A stretch of DNA of 35,190 bases from Flavobacterium psychrophilum (GCA_945872875.1 CAMCBB010000004.1:1-35190); one strand, 5' to 3'; shown: positions 1-8,092, counted from the first letter of the stretch. Numbers and translations: made by a program. Notes: generated by a model not told the origin, from the letters alone.

Positions 1-189
1 CGATTCCGAATAATTCAAAGCTTCTTTTAGCTTAATTACCCATTCTGGAGAGTATGAAACGGTTTCGCTTTTTGTTATTTTATAACTCCATTTTTGATTT
101 TTTAAATTGAATTCTATCGCTGCCAAATCAACTCCGTCTAGCGAAGTGCCTGACATGACTCCAATAACATGATAGTTTTCTTTAATCAT
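1..189 (-). CDS. anmK: Anhydro-N-acetylmuramic acid kinase, N-terminal part (cut by window edge)
   Basis: Reading the minus strand from the ATG at 189 gives 63 codons that stay open to base 1, so only the N-terminus is here. Residues 9-18 read GVMSGTSLDG and continue VD, the N-terminal ATP-binding signature of AnmK. AnmK phosphorylates and opens 1,6-anhydro-MurNAc to MurNAc-6-phosphate during cytoplasmic recycling of peptidoglycan; the full protein is usually about 350-370 residues. The gene is divergent from the acyl-CoA dehydrogenase, with a 94-base shared intergenic region. Another recycling gene, mpl, lies at 22433. The family call rests on one very specific motif; activity cannot be judged from the fragment. 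Confidence 0.88.
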   Translation of the reverse strand, partial: MIKENYHVIGVMSGTSLDGVDLAAIEFNLKNQKWSYKITKSETVSYSPEWVIKLKEALNYSES

Positions 190-208
190 TTTTAAAATTA
201 CGAAATCG

Positions 209-240
209 TTTGAGAAATTAATAAAATTGTTCTATTTTTG
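209..240 (+). promoter_or_regulatory. Bacteroidota-type promoter of the acyl-CoA dehydrogenase
   Basis: A TTTG (-33 type) at 209-212 and TATTTTTG (-7 type, TAnnTTTG) at 233-240 are separated by 20 bases, which is the usual spacing for the primary sigma factor of Bacteroidota. Transcription would start near 245, giving a leader of about 40 bases before the ATG at 284. This is the best two-part promoter in the window. Confidence 0.6.
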
Positions 241-283
241 AGGTCTAAAATTAAGTAATTATCAAATAATATCACTCAAAAAT

Positions 284-1420
284 ATGGATTTTAATCTAAC
301 CGAAGAACATTTAATGATTCAGCAAGCTGCTAAAGATTTTGCTCAAACCGAATTATTACCTGGAGTTATTGAAAGAGACGAACATTCGAAATTTCCAACT
401 GAGCAAGTTAAAATGATGGGCGAACTTGGTTTTATGGGAATGATGGTTGATCCAAAATACGGAGGTGCTGGATTGGATAGTGTTTCTTATGTTTTGGCAA
501 TGACCGAAATTGCAAAAGTTGATGCTTCTGCAGCCGTAATTATGTCGGTTAACAACTCCTTAGTTTGTGCCGGAATGGAAAAATATTGCAACGAAGAACA
601 AAAAATGAAATATTTAGTTCCGCTTGCAAAAGGGGAGGTGATAGGTGCTTTTTGTTTATCTGAACCAGAAGCAGGAAGTGATGCTACTTCACAAAAAACT
701 ACCGCAATTGATAAAGGTGATTACTATTTGTTAAACGGAACAAAAAACTGGATTACCAATGGATCTTCAGCTTCAACTTATTTAGTTATCGCTCAAACAG
801 ATATTGAAAAAGGACATAAAGGAATCAATGCTTTCATCGTTGAAAGAGGTTGGGAAGGATTTGATATTGGTCCGAAAGAGAAGAAAATGGGAATCCGCGG
901 AAGCGACACCCACTCTTTACTATTCAATGATGTGAAAGTACCTAAAGAAAACCGAATTGGTGCAGATGGTTTCGGATTTGCATTCGCAATGAATGTATTA
1001 AATGGTGGTCGTATCGGTATTGCATCACAAGCCTTAGGAATTGCAACGGGTGCTTACGAATTAGCATTAAAATACTCTCATGAAAGAAAAGCATTCGGAA
1101 AAGAAATCTTTAACCACCAAGTTATTGCTTTTAAATTGGCCGATATGTATGTGAAAGTTACTGCAGCCAAATTATTAGTAATGAAAGCGGCATGCGAAAA
1201 AGATGAAGGTAAAGATATTGCTCATTCTGGGGCTATGGCCAAATTATATGCTTCTGAAATTGCTTTGGAAGTGGCTAATGAAGCGGTTCAAATTCACGGT
1301 GGTAACGGTTATGTTGCCGAATACCATGTAGAACGAATGATGCGTGATTCTAAAATTACTCAAATTTATGAAGGAACTTCTGAAATTCAGCGTATTGTAA
1401 TTTCAAGAGGACTGGAATAG
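284..1420 (+). CDS. Acyl-CoA dehydrogenase (short-chain/butyryl-CoA type)
   Basis: A 378-residue flavoprotein of normal family length. It oxidises acyl-CoA to trans-2-enoyl-CoA in the first step of beta-oxidation, passing electrons to an electron-transfer flavoprotein. Residues 121-134 (GAFCLSEPEAGSDA) are the first family signature, and the C-terminal YEGTSEIQR places the catalytic base at Glu363, the position used by short- and medium-chain enzymes rather than by isovaleryl-CoA dehydrogenase. The three-part layout (helical N-terminus, central beta domain, helical C-terminus) is complete. Exact chain-length preference cannot be read from sequence. A strong promoter match lies at 209-240 and an intrinsic terminator follows at 1443, so it is probably transcribed alone. 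Confidence 0.93.
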   Translation: MDFNLTEEHLMIQQAAKDFAQTELLPGVIERDEHSKFPTEQVKMMGELGFMGMMVDPKYGGAGLDSVSYVLAMTEIAKVDASAAVIMSVNNSLVCAGMEKYCNEEQKMKYLVPLAKGEVIGAFCLSEPEAGSDATSQKTTAIDKGDYYLLNGTKNWITNGSSASTYLVIAQTDIEKGHKGINAFIVERGWEGFDIGPKEKKMGIRGSDTHSLLFNDVKVPKENRIGADGFGFAFAMNVLNGGRIGIASQALGIATGAYELALKYSHERKAFGKEIFNHQVIAFKLADMYVKVTAAKLLVMKAACEKDEGKDIAHSGAMAKLYASEIALEVANEAVQIHGGNGYVAEYHVERMMRDSKITQIYEGTSEIQRIVISRGLE

Positions 1421-1442
1421 TATCCTTTAAATCAAAATATTT

Positions 1443-1481
1443 TACCCTTTCAGAAATTTATTTTTGAAAGGGTATTTTTAT
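1443..1481 (+). terminator. Intrinsic terminator after the acyl-CoA dehydrogenase
   Basis: TACCCTTTCA at 1443-1452 pairs perfectly with TGAAAGGGTA at 1465-1474 around a 12-base loop, and a T-rich tail follows at 1475-1481. It lies 22 bases after the stop codon. Confidence 0.75.
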
Positions 1482-1507
1482 TAATTTAGCATTTGTAAAA
1501 TCGCTAT

Positions 1508-2185
1508 ATGAAAAATGTAATTATTACCGGAACTTCTCGTGGAATTGGATTGGAATTGGCCTTATTATTTGCTTCACAAGGTCATCAAGTGGCAGCTATT
1601 TCAAGAAAAGTAGCGCCTCAATTGTTAGGAAATCCAAATATTACTTGTCTTTCTGTAGATATTTCTTCCGAAAAACAGTTGCAAGAAGTTGTGGCTTTTT
1701 TAGAAACGACATGGAAAAAAGTGGATGTAATTATTCATAATGCAGGGATTTTGGTGAATAAACCCTTTTTGGAAATCACTCCAAATGATTTTGAAAAAGT
1801 ATATAAAGTAAATGTTTTTGGAGTGGCTCATTTAACCCAAGTTTGTATTCCTTATATGAATTCAGGTAGCCATGTAGTTTCAATAAGTTCTATGGGTGGA
1901 ATACAGGGAAGTATGAAATTCCCAGGTTTAGCAGCTTATAGTTCTAGTAAAGGAGCCTTAATTACACTATCTGAATTATTGGCAGAAGAGTATAAAGAAC
2001 AAGGAATTGCATTTAATGTATTGGCTCTTGGTGCGGTTCAAACCGAAATGCTGCAAGAAGCTTTTCCAGGATATAATGCTCCAACTACTGCTTTAGAAAT
2101 GGCAGATTATATTATGAATTTTGCTTTGACGGGTAATAAATATTATAACGGCAAAGTGTTACAGGTTTCTTCAACAACGCCCTAA
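1508..2185 (+). CDS. Short-chain dehydrogenase/reductase (SDR)
   Basis: A 225-residue classical SDR, an NAD(P)H-dependent oxidoreductase with a Rossmann fold. The cofactor motif TGTSRGIG is at residues 7-14, HNAG (the NNAG structural motif) at 77-80, the catalytic serine at about 127-128 and the YxxxK pair at Tyr144 and Lys148. The substrate cannot be inferred; the family covers fatty-acid, sugar and steroid-like substrates. The protein is slightly shorter than the usual 240-260 residues, mainly at the C-terminal substrate loop. The SprT-like gene begins 2 bases after its stop, so the two are almost certainly co-transcribed. Confidence 0.9.
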   Translation: MKNVIITGTSRGIGLELALLFASQGHQVAAISRKVAPQLLGNPNITCLSVDISSEKQLQEVVAFLETTWKKVDVIIHNAGILVNKPFLEITPNDFEKVYKVNVFGVAHLTQVCIPYMNSGSHVVSISSMGGIQGSMKFPGLAAYSSSKGALITLSELLAEEYKEQGIAFNVLALGAVQTEMLQEAFPGYNAPTTALEMADYIMNFALTGNKYYNGKVLQVSSTTP

Positions 2186-2187
2186 TT

Positions 2188-2790
2188 TTGAGTGAAGTTT
2201 TAGCTAAATATTTGCCAGAGCATGCTGTTGAAAATTGTTTTGAGTTAATCAAGGCCAATCGGGTACATCTCAAAATTGTAAACGAAAGGCAAACACGCCA
2301 TGGTGATTATCGAAAAGGACTTTCGGGAAAACACGAAATTACCGTAAATGCCAATTTAAATAAATACCGATTTTTAATTACCCTAATTCACGAAATAGCT
2401 CATTTAGTAGCTTTTGAAAAATTTGGAAGAAAAATTTTGCCGCATGGAGTAGAATGGAAAATGACTTTTCAGAGGTTAATGGTTCCTTTTATTCGTCCTG
2501 AAATTTTTCCTCATTCGGTGTTGCCTTTAGTTGCTAATCATTTTAAAAATCCTACTGCTAGTAGTGATACCGATGCGAAATTAGCGTTTGCTTTAAAGCA
2601 ATTTGACGAAAGAAAACCCGATATTCATTTCATTCATGAAGTACCAAGTGGAAGTTTATTCAGAATTAAAAATGGCAGAATATTTCAAAAAAAAGGACTT
2701 CGAACAAAGCGATATGAGTGTTTGGAAGTAAATACTGGAAGAGTATTTTTGTTTAATGCCAATGCAGAAGTTGAAATTATACCCGGATAA
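2188..2790 (+). CDS. SprT-like zinc metalloprotein
   Basis: A 200-residue protein with HEIAH at residues 68-72 and a third likely zinc ligand at His86 (HGVEWK), the layout of the SprT-like domain. Known SprT/SPRTN relatives are metalloproteases, with the eukaryotic members acting on DNA-protein crosslinks; the role of the bacterial forms is poorly defined. No Cys-rich zinc ribbon is visible at the C-terminus, unlike many SprT proteins. The start is TTG at 2188, 2 bases after the SDR stop; no ATG occurs before residue 90, and a later start would remove the domain core, so TTG is favoured. It is probably translationally coupled to the SDR. Confidence 0.82.
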   Translation: MSEVLAKYLPEHAVENCFELIKANRVHLKIVNERQTRHGDYRKGLSGKHEITVNANLNKYRFLITLIHEIAHLVAFEKFGRKILPHGVEWKMTFQRLMVPFIRPEIFPHSVLPLVANHFKNPTASSDTDAKLAFALKQFDERKPDIHFIHEVPSGSLFRIKNGRIFQKKGLRTKRYECLEVNTGRVFLFNANAEVEIIPG

Positions 2791-2816
2791 ATGGATAAAT
2801 ACTAGATATTAATAAA

Positions 2817-2824
2817 TATCTTTG
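2817..2824 (+). promoter_or_regulatory. Possible -7 box upstream of manC
   Basis: TATCTTTG fits TAnnTTTG, 55 bases before the manC ATG. No TTG lies at the expected distance upstream, so the match rests on one element only. Confidence 0.35.
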
Positions 2825-2879
2825 CCCAGCGATAAAACCTCAGAAACTTAGCTGCTAAGTAGCTTAGAACCTATAAAAA

Positions 2880-3941
2880 ATGAATAAAAATTATTACGCA
2901 ATACTAATGGCTGGTGGTGTTGGTTCAAGATTTTGGCCCGTAAGTACCGCCGAATTTCCTAAGCAATTTCACGATATGTTGGGATCGGGAAGCACTTTAA
3001 TTCAAAAGACTTTCAGTAGGCTTTCTAAATTAATTCCTGCGGAAAACATTTTAATTTTAACCAATGAGCGTTATAATGATTTAGTTTTAGAGCAATTGCC
3101 AATGGTAAATCCAGATCAAGTGTTACTTGAACCGGCTATGAGAAATACGGCTCCTTGTATTTTATATGCTTCTTTAAAAATTCAAAAAATGAATCCTAAT
3201 GCCTTGATGGTTGTAGCGCCAAGCGATCATTGGATTGAAGATGAAAATGCGTTTTGTGAAAACTTGCAGCATTGTTTTGATTTTTGTGAAAAGGAAAATG
3301 CATTGATGACTTTGGGGATACAACCAACTTTTCCAAATACGGGTTATGGGTATATAGAATACTCTAAATTAGATTCGAATCCAATTAAAAAAGTAGCTCA
3401 ATTTAGAGAAAAACCCGATTATGAAACGGCCAAAACCTTTTTAGAATCAGGAAATTTTTTATGGAATGGAGGGATTTTTATTTGGAGTGTAAACTCAATT
3501 ATTTCGGCTTTTGAGAAATTTCAACCCCAAATGAATAGTTTGTTTCAAAGTGGAATGGATAATTATAACACCCCATCTGAAAAACAATTTATTGAAGCTA
3601 ATTATGCTAAGGCTGATAATCTTTCTATAGATTATGCAGTAATGGAAAATGCCCAAAATGTTTATGTCTTACCGGCTACATTTGATTGGAATGATCTTGG
3701 AACATGGAGTTCATTACATGAAAAATTAGATAAAGACGACCAGAATAATGCTGTTGTTAATGCTACAGTTATTCTTGAAAATGCATCCAATAATATCATT
3801 AGAACTGATGGGAAAAAGTTAATTGTGGTAGATGGATTGGATGATTATATCATTGTTGACAAAGACAATGTATTATTGATTTATCCAAAAAGTAAAGAGC
3901 AAGACATTAAGCGAATTACTGCTTTAGCTACAAATAAATAA
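2880..3941 (+). CDS. manC: Mannose-1-phosphate guanylyltransferase
   Basis: A 353-residue nucleotidyltransferase that makes GDP-mannose from mannose-1-phosphate and GTP for glycan and exopolysaccharide synthesis. The signature AGGVGSRFWP at residues 11-20, followed by FPKQF with Lys28, is the nucleotide-binding loop of the sugar-nucleotide transferases and specifically of the GMP type. FREKP in the middle and the WNDLGTWSSL segment are also typical. Its length matches the single-domain form; the C-terminal isomerase domain of bifunctional ManC/AlgA is absent. The gene is monocistronic and ends 4 bases from the convergent mlaF gene, leaving no room for a separate terminator. Confidence 0.92.
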   Translation: MNKNYYAILMAGGVGSRFWPVSTAEFPKQFHDMLGSGSTLIQKTFSRLSKLIPAENILILTNERYNDLVLEQLPMVNPDQVLLEPAMRNTAPCILYASLKIQKMNPNALMVVAPSDHWIEDENAFCENLQHCFDFCEKENALMTLGIQPTFPNTGYGYIEYSKLDSNPIKKVAQFREKPDYETAKTFLESGNFLWNGGIFIWSVNSIISAFEKFQPQMNSLFQSGMDNYNTPSEKQFIEANYAKADNLSIDYAVMENAQNVYVLPATFDWNDLGTWSSLHEKLDKDDQNNAVVNATVILENASNNIIRTDGKKLIVVDGLDDYIIVDKDNVLLIYPKSKEQDIKRITALATNK

Positions 3942-3945
3942 TTTT

Positions 3946-4713
3946 TTACAGTTCTTCTTTGATTTGTCCTTTTCTAATTTTTTTGAACAAATTAGAGGAG
4001 TAAACAAAATCAACTATTGCTTCGTTATCCGTTTTGTAAATGTCTTTTTTAGTTCCTTCCCAAGCTAAAATCCCTTCTTTTAAAAGAACTATTTTTTGAC
4101 CAATTTCCATAACCGAATTCATATCGTGAGTATTAATTACGGTTGTAATATTGTACTCTTCGGTGATTTCTTGAATTAAATTGTCTATTAATATAGCCGT
4201 TTTTGGGTCCAAACCAGAGTTTGGTTCATCACAGAAAAGATATTTCGGATTGTTTACAATAGCTCTTGCTATGGCTACTCTTTTTTGCATTCCACCTGAT
4301 AATTCAGATGGTTTTTTATGGTGCGCATCTGTTAAATTAACTCTTTGAATAACAAAATCGACCCGCTCTTTTATTTCGGCAGCAGTTTTATTGGTAAACA
4401 TTTTTAACGGAAATCCAACATTTTCTTCAACAGTCATACTGTCAAATAAAGCGCTACCTTGAAATACCATTCCAATTTCGGTTCGTAAAGTTCTTTTTTC
4501 ATCATCTGATAACTCAGAATAAATTCTACCGTCAAATGATATAGTTCCTATCTCTGGTGTATGTATTCCTAATAATGATTTTAATAAAACGGTTTTTCCA
4601 GAACCACTTTGACCAATAATTAAATTGGTTTTTCCTGTTTCAAATGTGGTGGTTATCCCTTTTAATACTTTGGTGTCACCAAATGATTTTTCTATATTTT
4701 TTATTTCAATCAT
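3946..4713 (-). CDS. mlaF: ABC transporter ATPase, MlaF-like
   Basis: A 255-residue ATPase with every ABC motif: Walker A GQSGSGKT at 34-41, Q-loop Gln85, signature LSGGMQKR at 138-145, Walker B YLFCDEP at 158-164 and the switch His196 in NTHD. The LSGGMQKR form (with MQKR instead of QQQR) is characteristic of the MlaF/Ttg2A group that energises phospholipid movement between the inner and outer membranes. It overlaps the permease gene by 4 bases (ATGA), so the two are translationally coupled. The periplasmic MCE partner MlaD is not in this window and must be encoded elsewhere if the system is complete. Confidence 0.9.
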   Translation of the reverse strand: MIEIKNIEKSFGDTKVLKGITTTFETGKTNLIIGQSGSGKTVLLKSLLGIHTPEIGTISFDGRIYSELSDDEKRTLRTEIGMVFQGSALFDSMTVEENVGFPLKMFTNKTAAEIKERVDFVIQRVNLTDAHHKKPSELSGGMQKRVAIARAIVNNPKYLFCDEPNSGLDPKTAILIDNLIQEITEEYNITTVINTHDMNSVMEIGQKIVLLKEGILAWEGTKKDIYKTDNEAIVDFVYSSNLFKKIRKGQIKEEL

Positions 4714-5459
4714 GATGTTAATAGTAATTGAGTTAAAATATAGTTGACCACAATAATTACAACACTAGTCCAAACAAATGAAACGGTGCTTGCTTTTCCA
4801 ACTTCTAGTGCGCCACCTTTCATGTAATATCCATGAAATGATGGTATTGTAGAAAGTATAATGGCAAAAACCATTGTTTTTATAAATGCATAGGTAATGT
4901 GAAACGGAATAAAATTAGTTTGAAGACCGTCTACAAATTCGTTACTTGCCACAAAACCACCATAAACACCAGCAATCCATCCGCCTAGAATGCCAAGAAA
5001 CATGGCAATTCCAATTAAAAAGGGATACAAAAGTGAAGCAATGATTTTTGGAAATACAAGATAATTTAATGAGTTTACTCCCATAACTTCTAAAGCATCA
5101 ATTTGCTCGGTAACCCTCATAGTTCCTATGCTTGAGGTAATAAAAGAGCCCATTTTTCCTGCCATAATTATGGAAATGAAAGTTGGAGCAAATTCCAATA
5201 TAATAGATTGTCTGGTGGCAAATCCTATTAATTGTTTTGGAATTAATGGATTGGTTAAATTTAAAGCTGTTTGAATAGAAACAACTCCTCCAACAAAAAA
5301 GGATATGAACGCAACAATTCCAAGTGATCCAATTACTAAGTCGTCTATTTCTTTAAAAATTAATCCACGCATTACAGACCATTTTGTTGGTTTATTGAAT
5401 ACTTCTTTTAGCATCAAGAAGTACCTTCCAATTTGTGATATGTAGCGTAGGAGTATCAT
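4710..5459 (-). CDS. mlaE: ABC transporter permease, MlaE family
   Basis: A 249-residue inner-membrane protein of the MlaE/YrbE family with about five hydrophobic segments and the conserved family stretch around IIMAGKMGSFITSSIGTMRV and EQIDALEVMGVN. With MlaF it forms the transmembrane engine of retrograde phospholipid transport that keeps outer-membrane lipid asymmetry. It is the first gene of the pair. The 89 bases upstream contain only a near match to a -7 box, so the promoter is not clear. Confidence 0.9.
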   Translation of the reverse strand: MILLRYISQIGRYFLMLKEVFNKPTKWSVMRGLIFKEIDDLVIGSLGIVAFISFFVGGVVSIQTALNLTNPLIPKQLIGFATRQSIILEFAPTFISIIMAGKMGSFITSSIGTMRVTEQIDALEVMGVNSLNYLVFPKIIASLLYPFLIGIAMFLGILGGWIAGVYGGFVASNEFVDGLQTNFIPFHITYAFIKTMVFAIILSTIPSFHGYYMKGGALEVGKASTVSFVWTSVVIIVVNYILTQLLLTS

Positions 5460-5548
5460 TTAATAATTGTGAATCTAATTGCAGTAATATTAAGGTGTAA
5501 AAATACTATAATTTGTTTAATAGATTGGTTATATGTTTAAATATAGAT

Positions 5549-6397
5549 TTAAAACAATTTCTCTTTCATTTTTTTTAAGCGGTACTTTCTGATAAATTTC
5601 CCCTGTTCTGCTGTGACTAACATGGTTTTATTATTTTTCTTAGCCATCCAGTATCCTTGTATATAATCTAAAAACAACAACGGTTTTTTCTTCATAAGGG
5701 CTAGTTTAGCCGAAGCAATAGCGGTGATCAAAAACCCATATCCTAAAGTATAAAAGGCTTCTCCTTGTTTAAATCGCGCTGTTTTATTGTAGTTAGCGCC
5801 AGTTGGTTTTAAATGTTTTACTTTTAAAGTAGAATCGGTAACTACTTTCCAATTGTAATACTTACAAAGTAATTCGTCAACGGTATCCCATCCCATTGCA
5901 GGTCGAAGTCCGCCAATTTGTTTAAAAGTTTCTTTTCTATACGCTTTGAAAGCTCCTCTAATATGGTCTTTATCGGTTAGATTTTCAAGGATGAATTCGC
6001 CATTTTTTTCAATGTAAGCAAATCCACCCGCCATTCCAATTTTGGCATCCGATTGAAAATGAAAAATTACTGTCTCAAAATAATAATTTGGAAAGATTAA
6101 ATCGGCATCAGCCTTTACAATCAAATCATAATTTTCATCTACTGTTTCATAACCTGCTTGAAACGCTTGAATAACCTTGCTTCCAGGCAAATGAATCGCA
6201 TCAGAAGTTTTATTTACCAATGTGATAAATGGATATTTTGATGCAAATTCTAAAACGATAGTTGCAGTTTTGTCTGTAGAGTTATCATTTACTACTACAA
6301 TTTTAGAGGGCAAAACGGTTTGTTCAACCAGAGATTGTAATGTTAAGGCAATAAATGCTTCTTCGTTATGCGAAGGGATTACGATGTAATATCTCAT
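5549..6397 (-). CDS. Family 2 glycosyltransferase
   Basis: A 282-residue GT-A fold enzyme. The N-terminus reads YYIVIPSHNEE, followed by VVVNDNSTDKT around residues 34-44 (nucleotide binding) and KADADL around 95-100 with the metal-binding DAD at 97-99. It lacks clear transmembrane segments and is therefore probably cytosolic or peripheral, acting on a lipid-linked or soluble acceptor. Donor and acceptor are unknown. Its ATG directly follows the stop of the methyltransferase (TAAATG), implying coupled translation and a shared pathway, such as assembly of a modified surface glycan or glycolipid; that link is inference. Confidence 0.88.
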   Translation of the reverse strand: MRYYIVIPSHNEEAFIALTLQSLVEQTVLPSKIVVVNDNSTDKTATIVLEFASKYPFITLVNKTSDAIHLPGSKVIQAFQAGYETVDENYDLIVKADADLIFPNYYFETVIFHFQSDAKIGMAGGFAYIEKNGEFILENLTDKDHIRGAFKAYRKETFKQIGGLRPAMGWDTVDELLCKYYNWKVVTDSTLKVKHLKPTGANYNKTARFKQGEAFYTLGYGFLITAIASAKLALMKKKPLLFLDYIQGYWMAKKNNKTMLVTAEQGKFIRKYRLKKMKEKLF

Positions 6398-6922
6398 TTA
6401 TTTTACTTTTTCAGCGTAAACGATATAATATCTTGGAGTGAAATAGCGTAACAATGGTCGGAAACCAAATTTTTTTACCGGGTGTGTAAACTTTTCTCTC
6501 GCTTTGATTTTCCAACCTGTTTTTTCTAAAAGCCAATCCAATTGCCAGTCTTCAAATTCGTGGTAATGTCTGTCCCACATGTCGGTTTTACTTCTGTAAG
6601 CAGGAGAAAACCATAATCGTAACGGAATAGAAATTAAAAGTTTGTCACATTTTACATTTTGTAAAATGGTATACGGATTTAATAAATGTTCGAAAATTTC
6701 AAACGCAGTAAAAACAGAGTAGTCTTGATTTTGCAATGCAGTTACATCATTGTCTAAATCTTCGCCTGAAGTGTTTTTTACAGTATATCCATTTTTGATC
6801 ATTATTTTTGAAAATGGATTGGGCACACCCAAATCAAAGATAGTTTCGGAGGTAGCGACATGTTTTTGTAAAAATTCTAAGGTATGCTTAAAGCGTTTAT
6901 TAGGGAAAGTTTTTTCGTACAT
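6398..6922 (-). CDS. Class I SAM-dependent methyltransferase (short)
   Basis: A 174-residue protein with a degenerate class I SAM fold. IFDLGVP at residues 28-34 corresponds to motif I, and FEIFEHLLNP at 74-83 is the typical post-motif II stretch seen in the methyltransferase 11/23 group. It is shorter than the usual 200-250 residues and lacks the full GxGxG loop (GVPNP instead), so SAM binding should be treated as likely but not certain. It precedes and abuts the family 2 glycosyltransferase. A duplicated 10-base motif sits just upstream (6929-6952). Confidence 0.7.
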   Translation of the reverse strand: MYEKTFPNKRFKHTLEFLQKHVATSETIFDLGVPNPFSKIMIKNGYTVKNTSGEDLDNDVTALQNQDYSVFTAFEIFEHLLNPYTILQNVKCDKLLISIPLRLWFSPAYRSKTDMWDRHYHEFEDWQLDWLLEKTGWKIKAREKFTHPVKKFGFRPLLRYFTPRYYIVYAEKVK

Positions 6923-6928
6923 TATTCG

Positions 6929-6952
6929 TTTGTTTCAAGTTTTTTGTTTCAA
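6929..6952 (-). repeat. Direct repeat upstream of the methyltransferase start
   Basis: TTTGTTTCAA (plus strand) occurs at 6929-6938 and again at 6943-6952, spaced 14 bases start to start. It lies 6-29 bases upstream of the ATG, within the leader. It could be an operator or simply low-complexity AT-rich sequence. Confidence 0.35.
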
Positions 6953-6960
6953 AATGAAAG

Positions 6961-6988
6961 CAGGTGGTAAATTTAGTAATTTAACCTG
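6961..6988 (-). terminator. Possible terminator hairpin after the KAS III gene
   Basis: CAGGT at 6961-6965 and TAAATT at 6968-6973 pair with AATTTA at 6978-6983 and ACCTG at 6984-6988, leaving a GG bulge and a 4-base loop. On the minus strand it is followed by a C/T-rich stretch rather than a clean T tract. It sits between the KAS III stop and the methyltransferase start. Confidence 0.4.
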
Positions 6989-7033
6989 AAACTTTAGACT
7001 TTTAAAAGTAAACAAAAAATCGATTTCCTTATA

Positions 7034-8092
7034 TTACATTTTATATACGATGGCATTAATGTTCATTCCAGCACCAACGGAAGCAAATAAAATTACATCA
7101 CCTTTGTTAATACTTTGTTCTTTGATTTTTCCTTTAATAAGTAAGTCGAATAAGGTTGGAACCGTTGCTACACTTGAGTTTCCTAATTCGTGAATACTCA
7201 TTGGCATAATGCCTTCGGGCATTTGTTGATCATAAAGTTTATAAAACCTTTGAATTATAGCCTCGTCCATTTTTTCATTGGCTTGGTGTATCAAAATTTT
7301 TTTCAACTGACTGATGTCAACCCCACTTTTGTCCAAGCATTCTTTCATCGCTTTTGGAACATTTAAAAGTGCAAATTCATATATCTTTCTGCCGTGCATT
7401 TTAATATAACGCACATTAGGATCATGCTCCTGGTTGAATGATTTTCCAAAAAATAAAAAATGCGCTTCATCATAAGTGTAAGTAGCCGTTTCATGGGCTA
7501 ATATTCCGCCTTCTTCATTTGTAGCTTCAATAATAGTTGCCCCGGCGCCATCAGCATAAATCATTGAGTCTCTATCGTGCGGATCTACAACTCGAGATAA
7601 GGTTTCAGCTCCAATTACCAAACATTTTTTTGCCATGCCGGCTTTGATGTAAGCTTGTGCTTGAATAACTCCTTCTACCCAACCAGGGCAACCAAAAAGC
7701 ATATCGTAGGCAACGCACTTTGGATTTTTTATTCTAAGTTTATGTTTTACTCTACTCGCTAAACTGGGCAACATATCCGATTGAATAGCGCCTTTGTTAA
7801 CGTCACCAAAATTGTGAGCAAAAATGATATAATCTAATGTTTCTGGATCTAAATTGGCATCTGCTATCGCTTTCTCTGCGGCAATAAACCCAATATCGGA
7901 AGTAATTAAATCATCAGAAGCATATTTTCGCTCTTGAATTCCCGTAATTCCATAAAATTTTTCTGTAATTACATCATTAGATAATGCAAAATTAGAGCCA
8001 TCTTCATTTAAAAAAACATGATTTGAGAAATCTTTGTTTTTTACGGTTACGGTAGGAATATAACTTCCAGATCCTGTTATTTTTATATTCAT
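7034..8092 (-). CDS. 3-oxoacyl-ACP synthase III (KAS III) family enzyme
   Basis: A 352-residue thiolase-fold condensing enzyme with an intact catalytic triad: Cys135 in DMLFGCPGW, His269 in IHQAN and Asn305 in GNSSVAT. Family members join an acyl-CoA primer to malonyl-ACP; FabH does this to start fatty-acid synthesis. The protein is about 35 residues longer than classical FabH, mostly through an insertion near residues 205-232 (YTYDEAHFLFFGKS and following). The gene stands outside any fab cluster. This makes a specialised condensing enzyme as plausible as housekeeping FabH, so I give no gene symbol. It lies downstream of the truncated haemoglobin on the same strand, 115 bases apart. Confidence 0.85.
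   Translation of the reverse strand: MNIKITGSGSYIPTVTVKNKDFSNHVFLNEDGSNFALSNDVITEKFYGITGIQERKYASDDLITSDIGFIAAEKAIADANLDPETLDYIIFAHNFGDVNKGAIQSDMLPSLASRVKHKLRIKNPKCVAYDMLFGCPGWVEGVIQAQAYIKAGMAKKCLVIGAETLSRVVDPHDRDSMIYADGAGATIIEATNEEGGILAHETATYTYDEAHFLFFGKSFNQEHDPNVRYIKMHGRKIYEFALLNVPKAMKECLDKSGVDISQLKKILIHQANEKMDEAIIQRFYKLYDQQMPEGIMPMSIHELGNSSVATVPTLFDLLIKGKIKEQSINKGDVILFASVGAGMNINAIVYKM

Noticed and set aside
1459..1466. TATTTTTG as a promoter for the SDR gene
   Set aside because: The match falls in the loop and right arm of the terminator hairpin of the upstream gene, so it is better explained by that structure.
6750..6989. A 79-codon plus-strand frame over the start of the methyltransferase
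   Set aside because: It overlaps a better supported gene on the minus strand and shows no protein family features.
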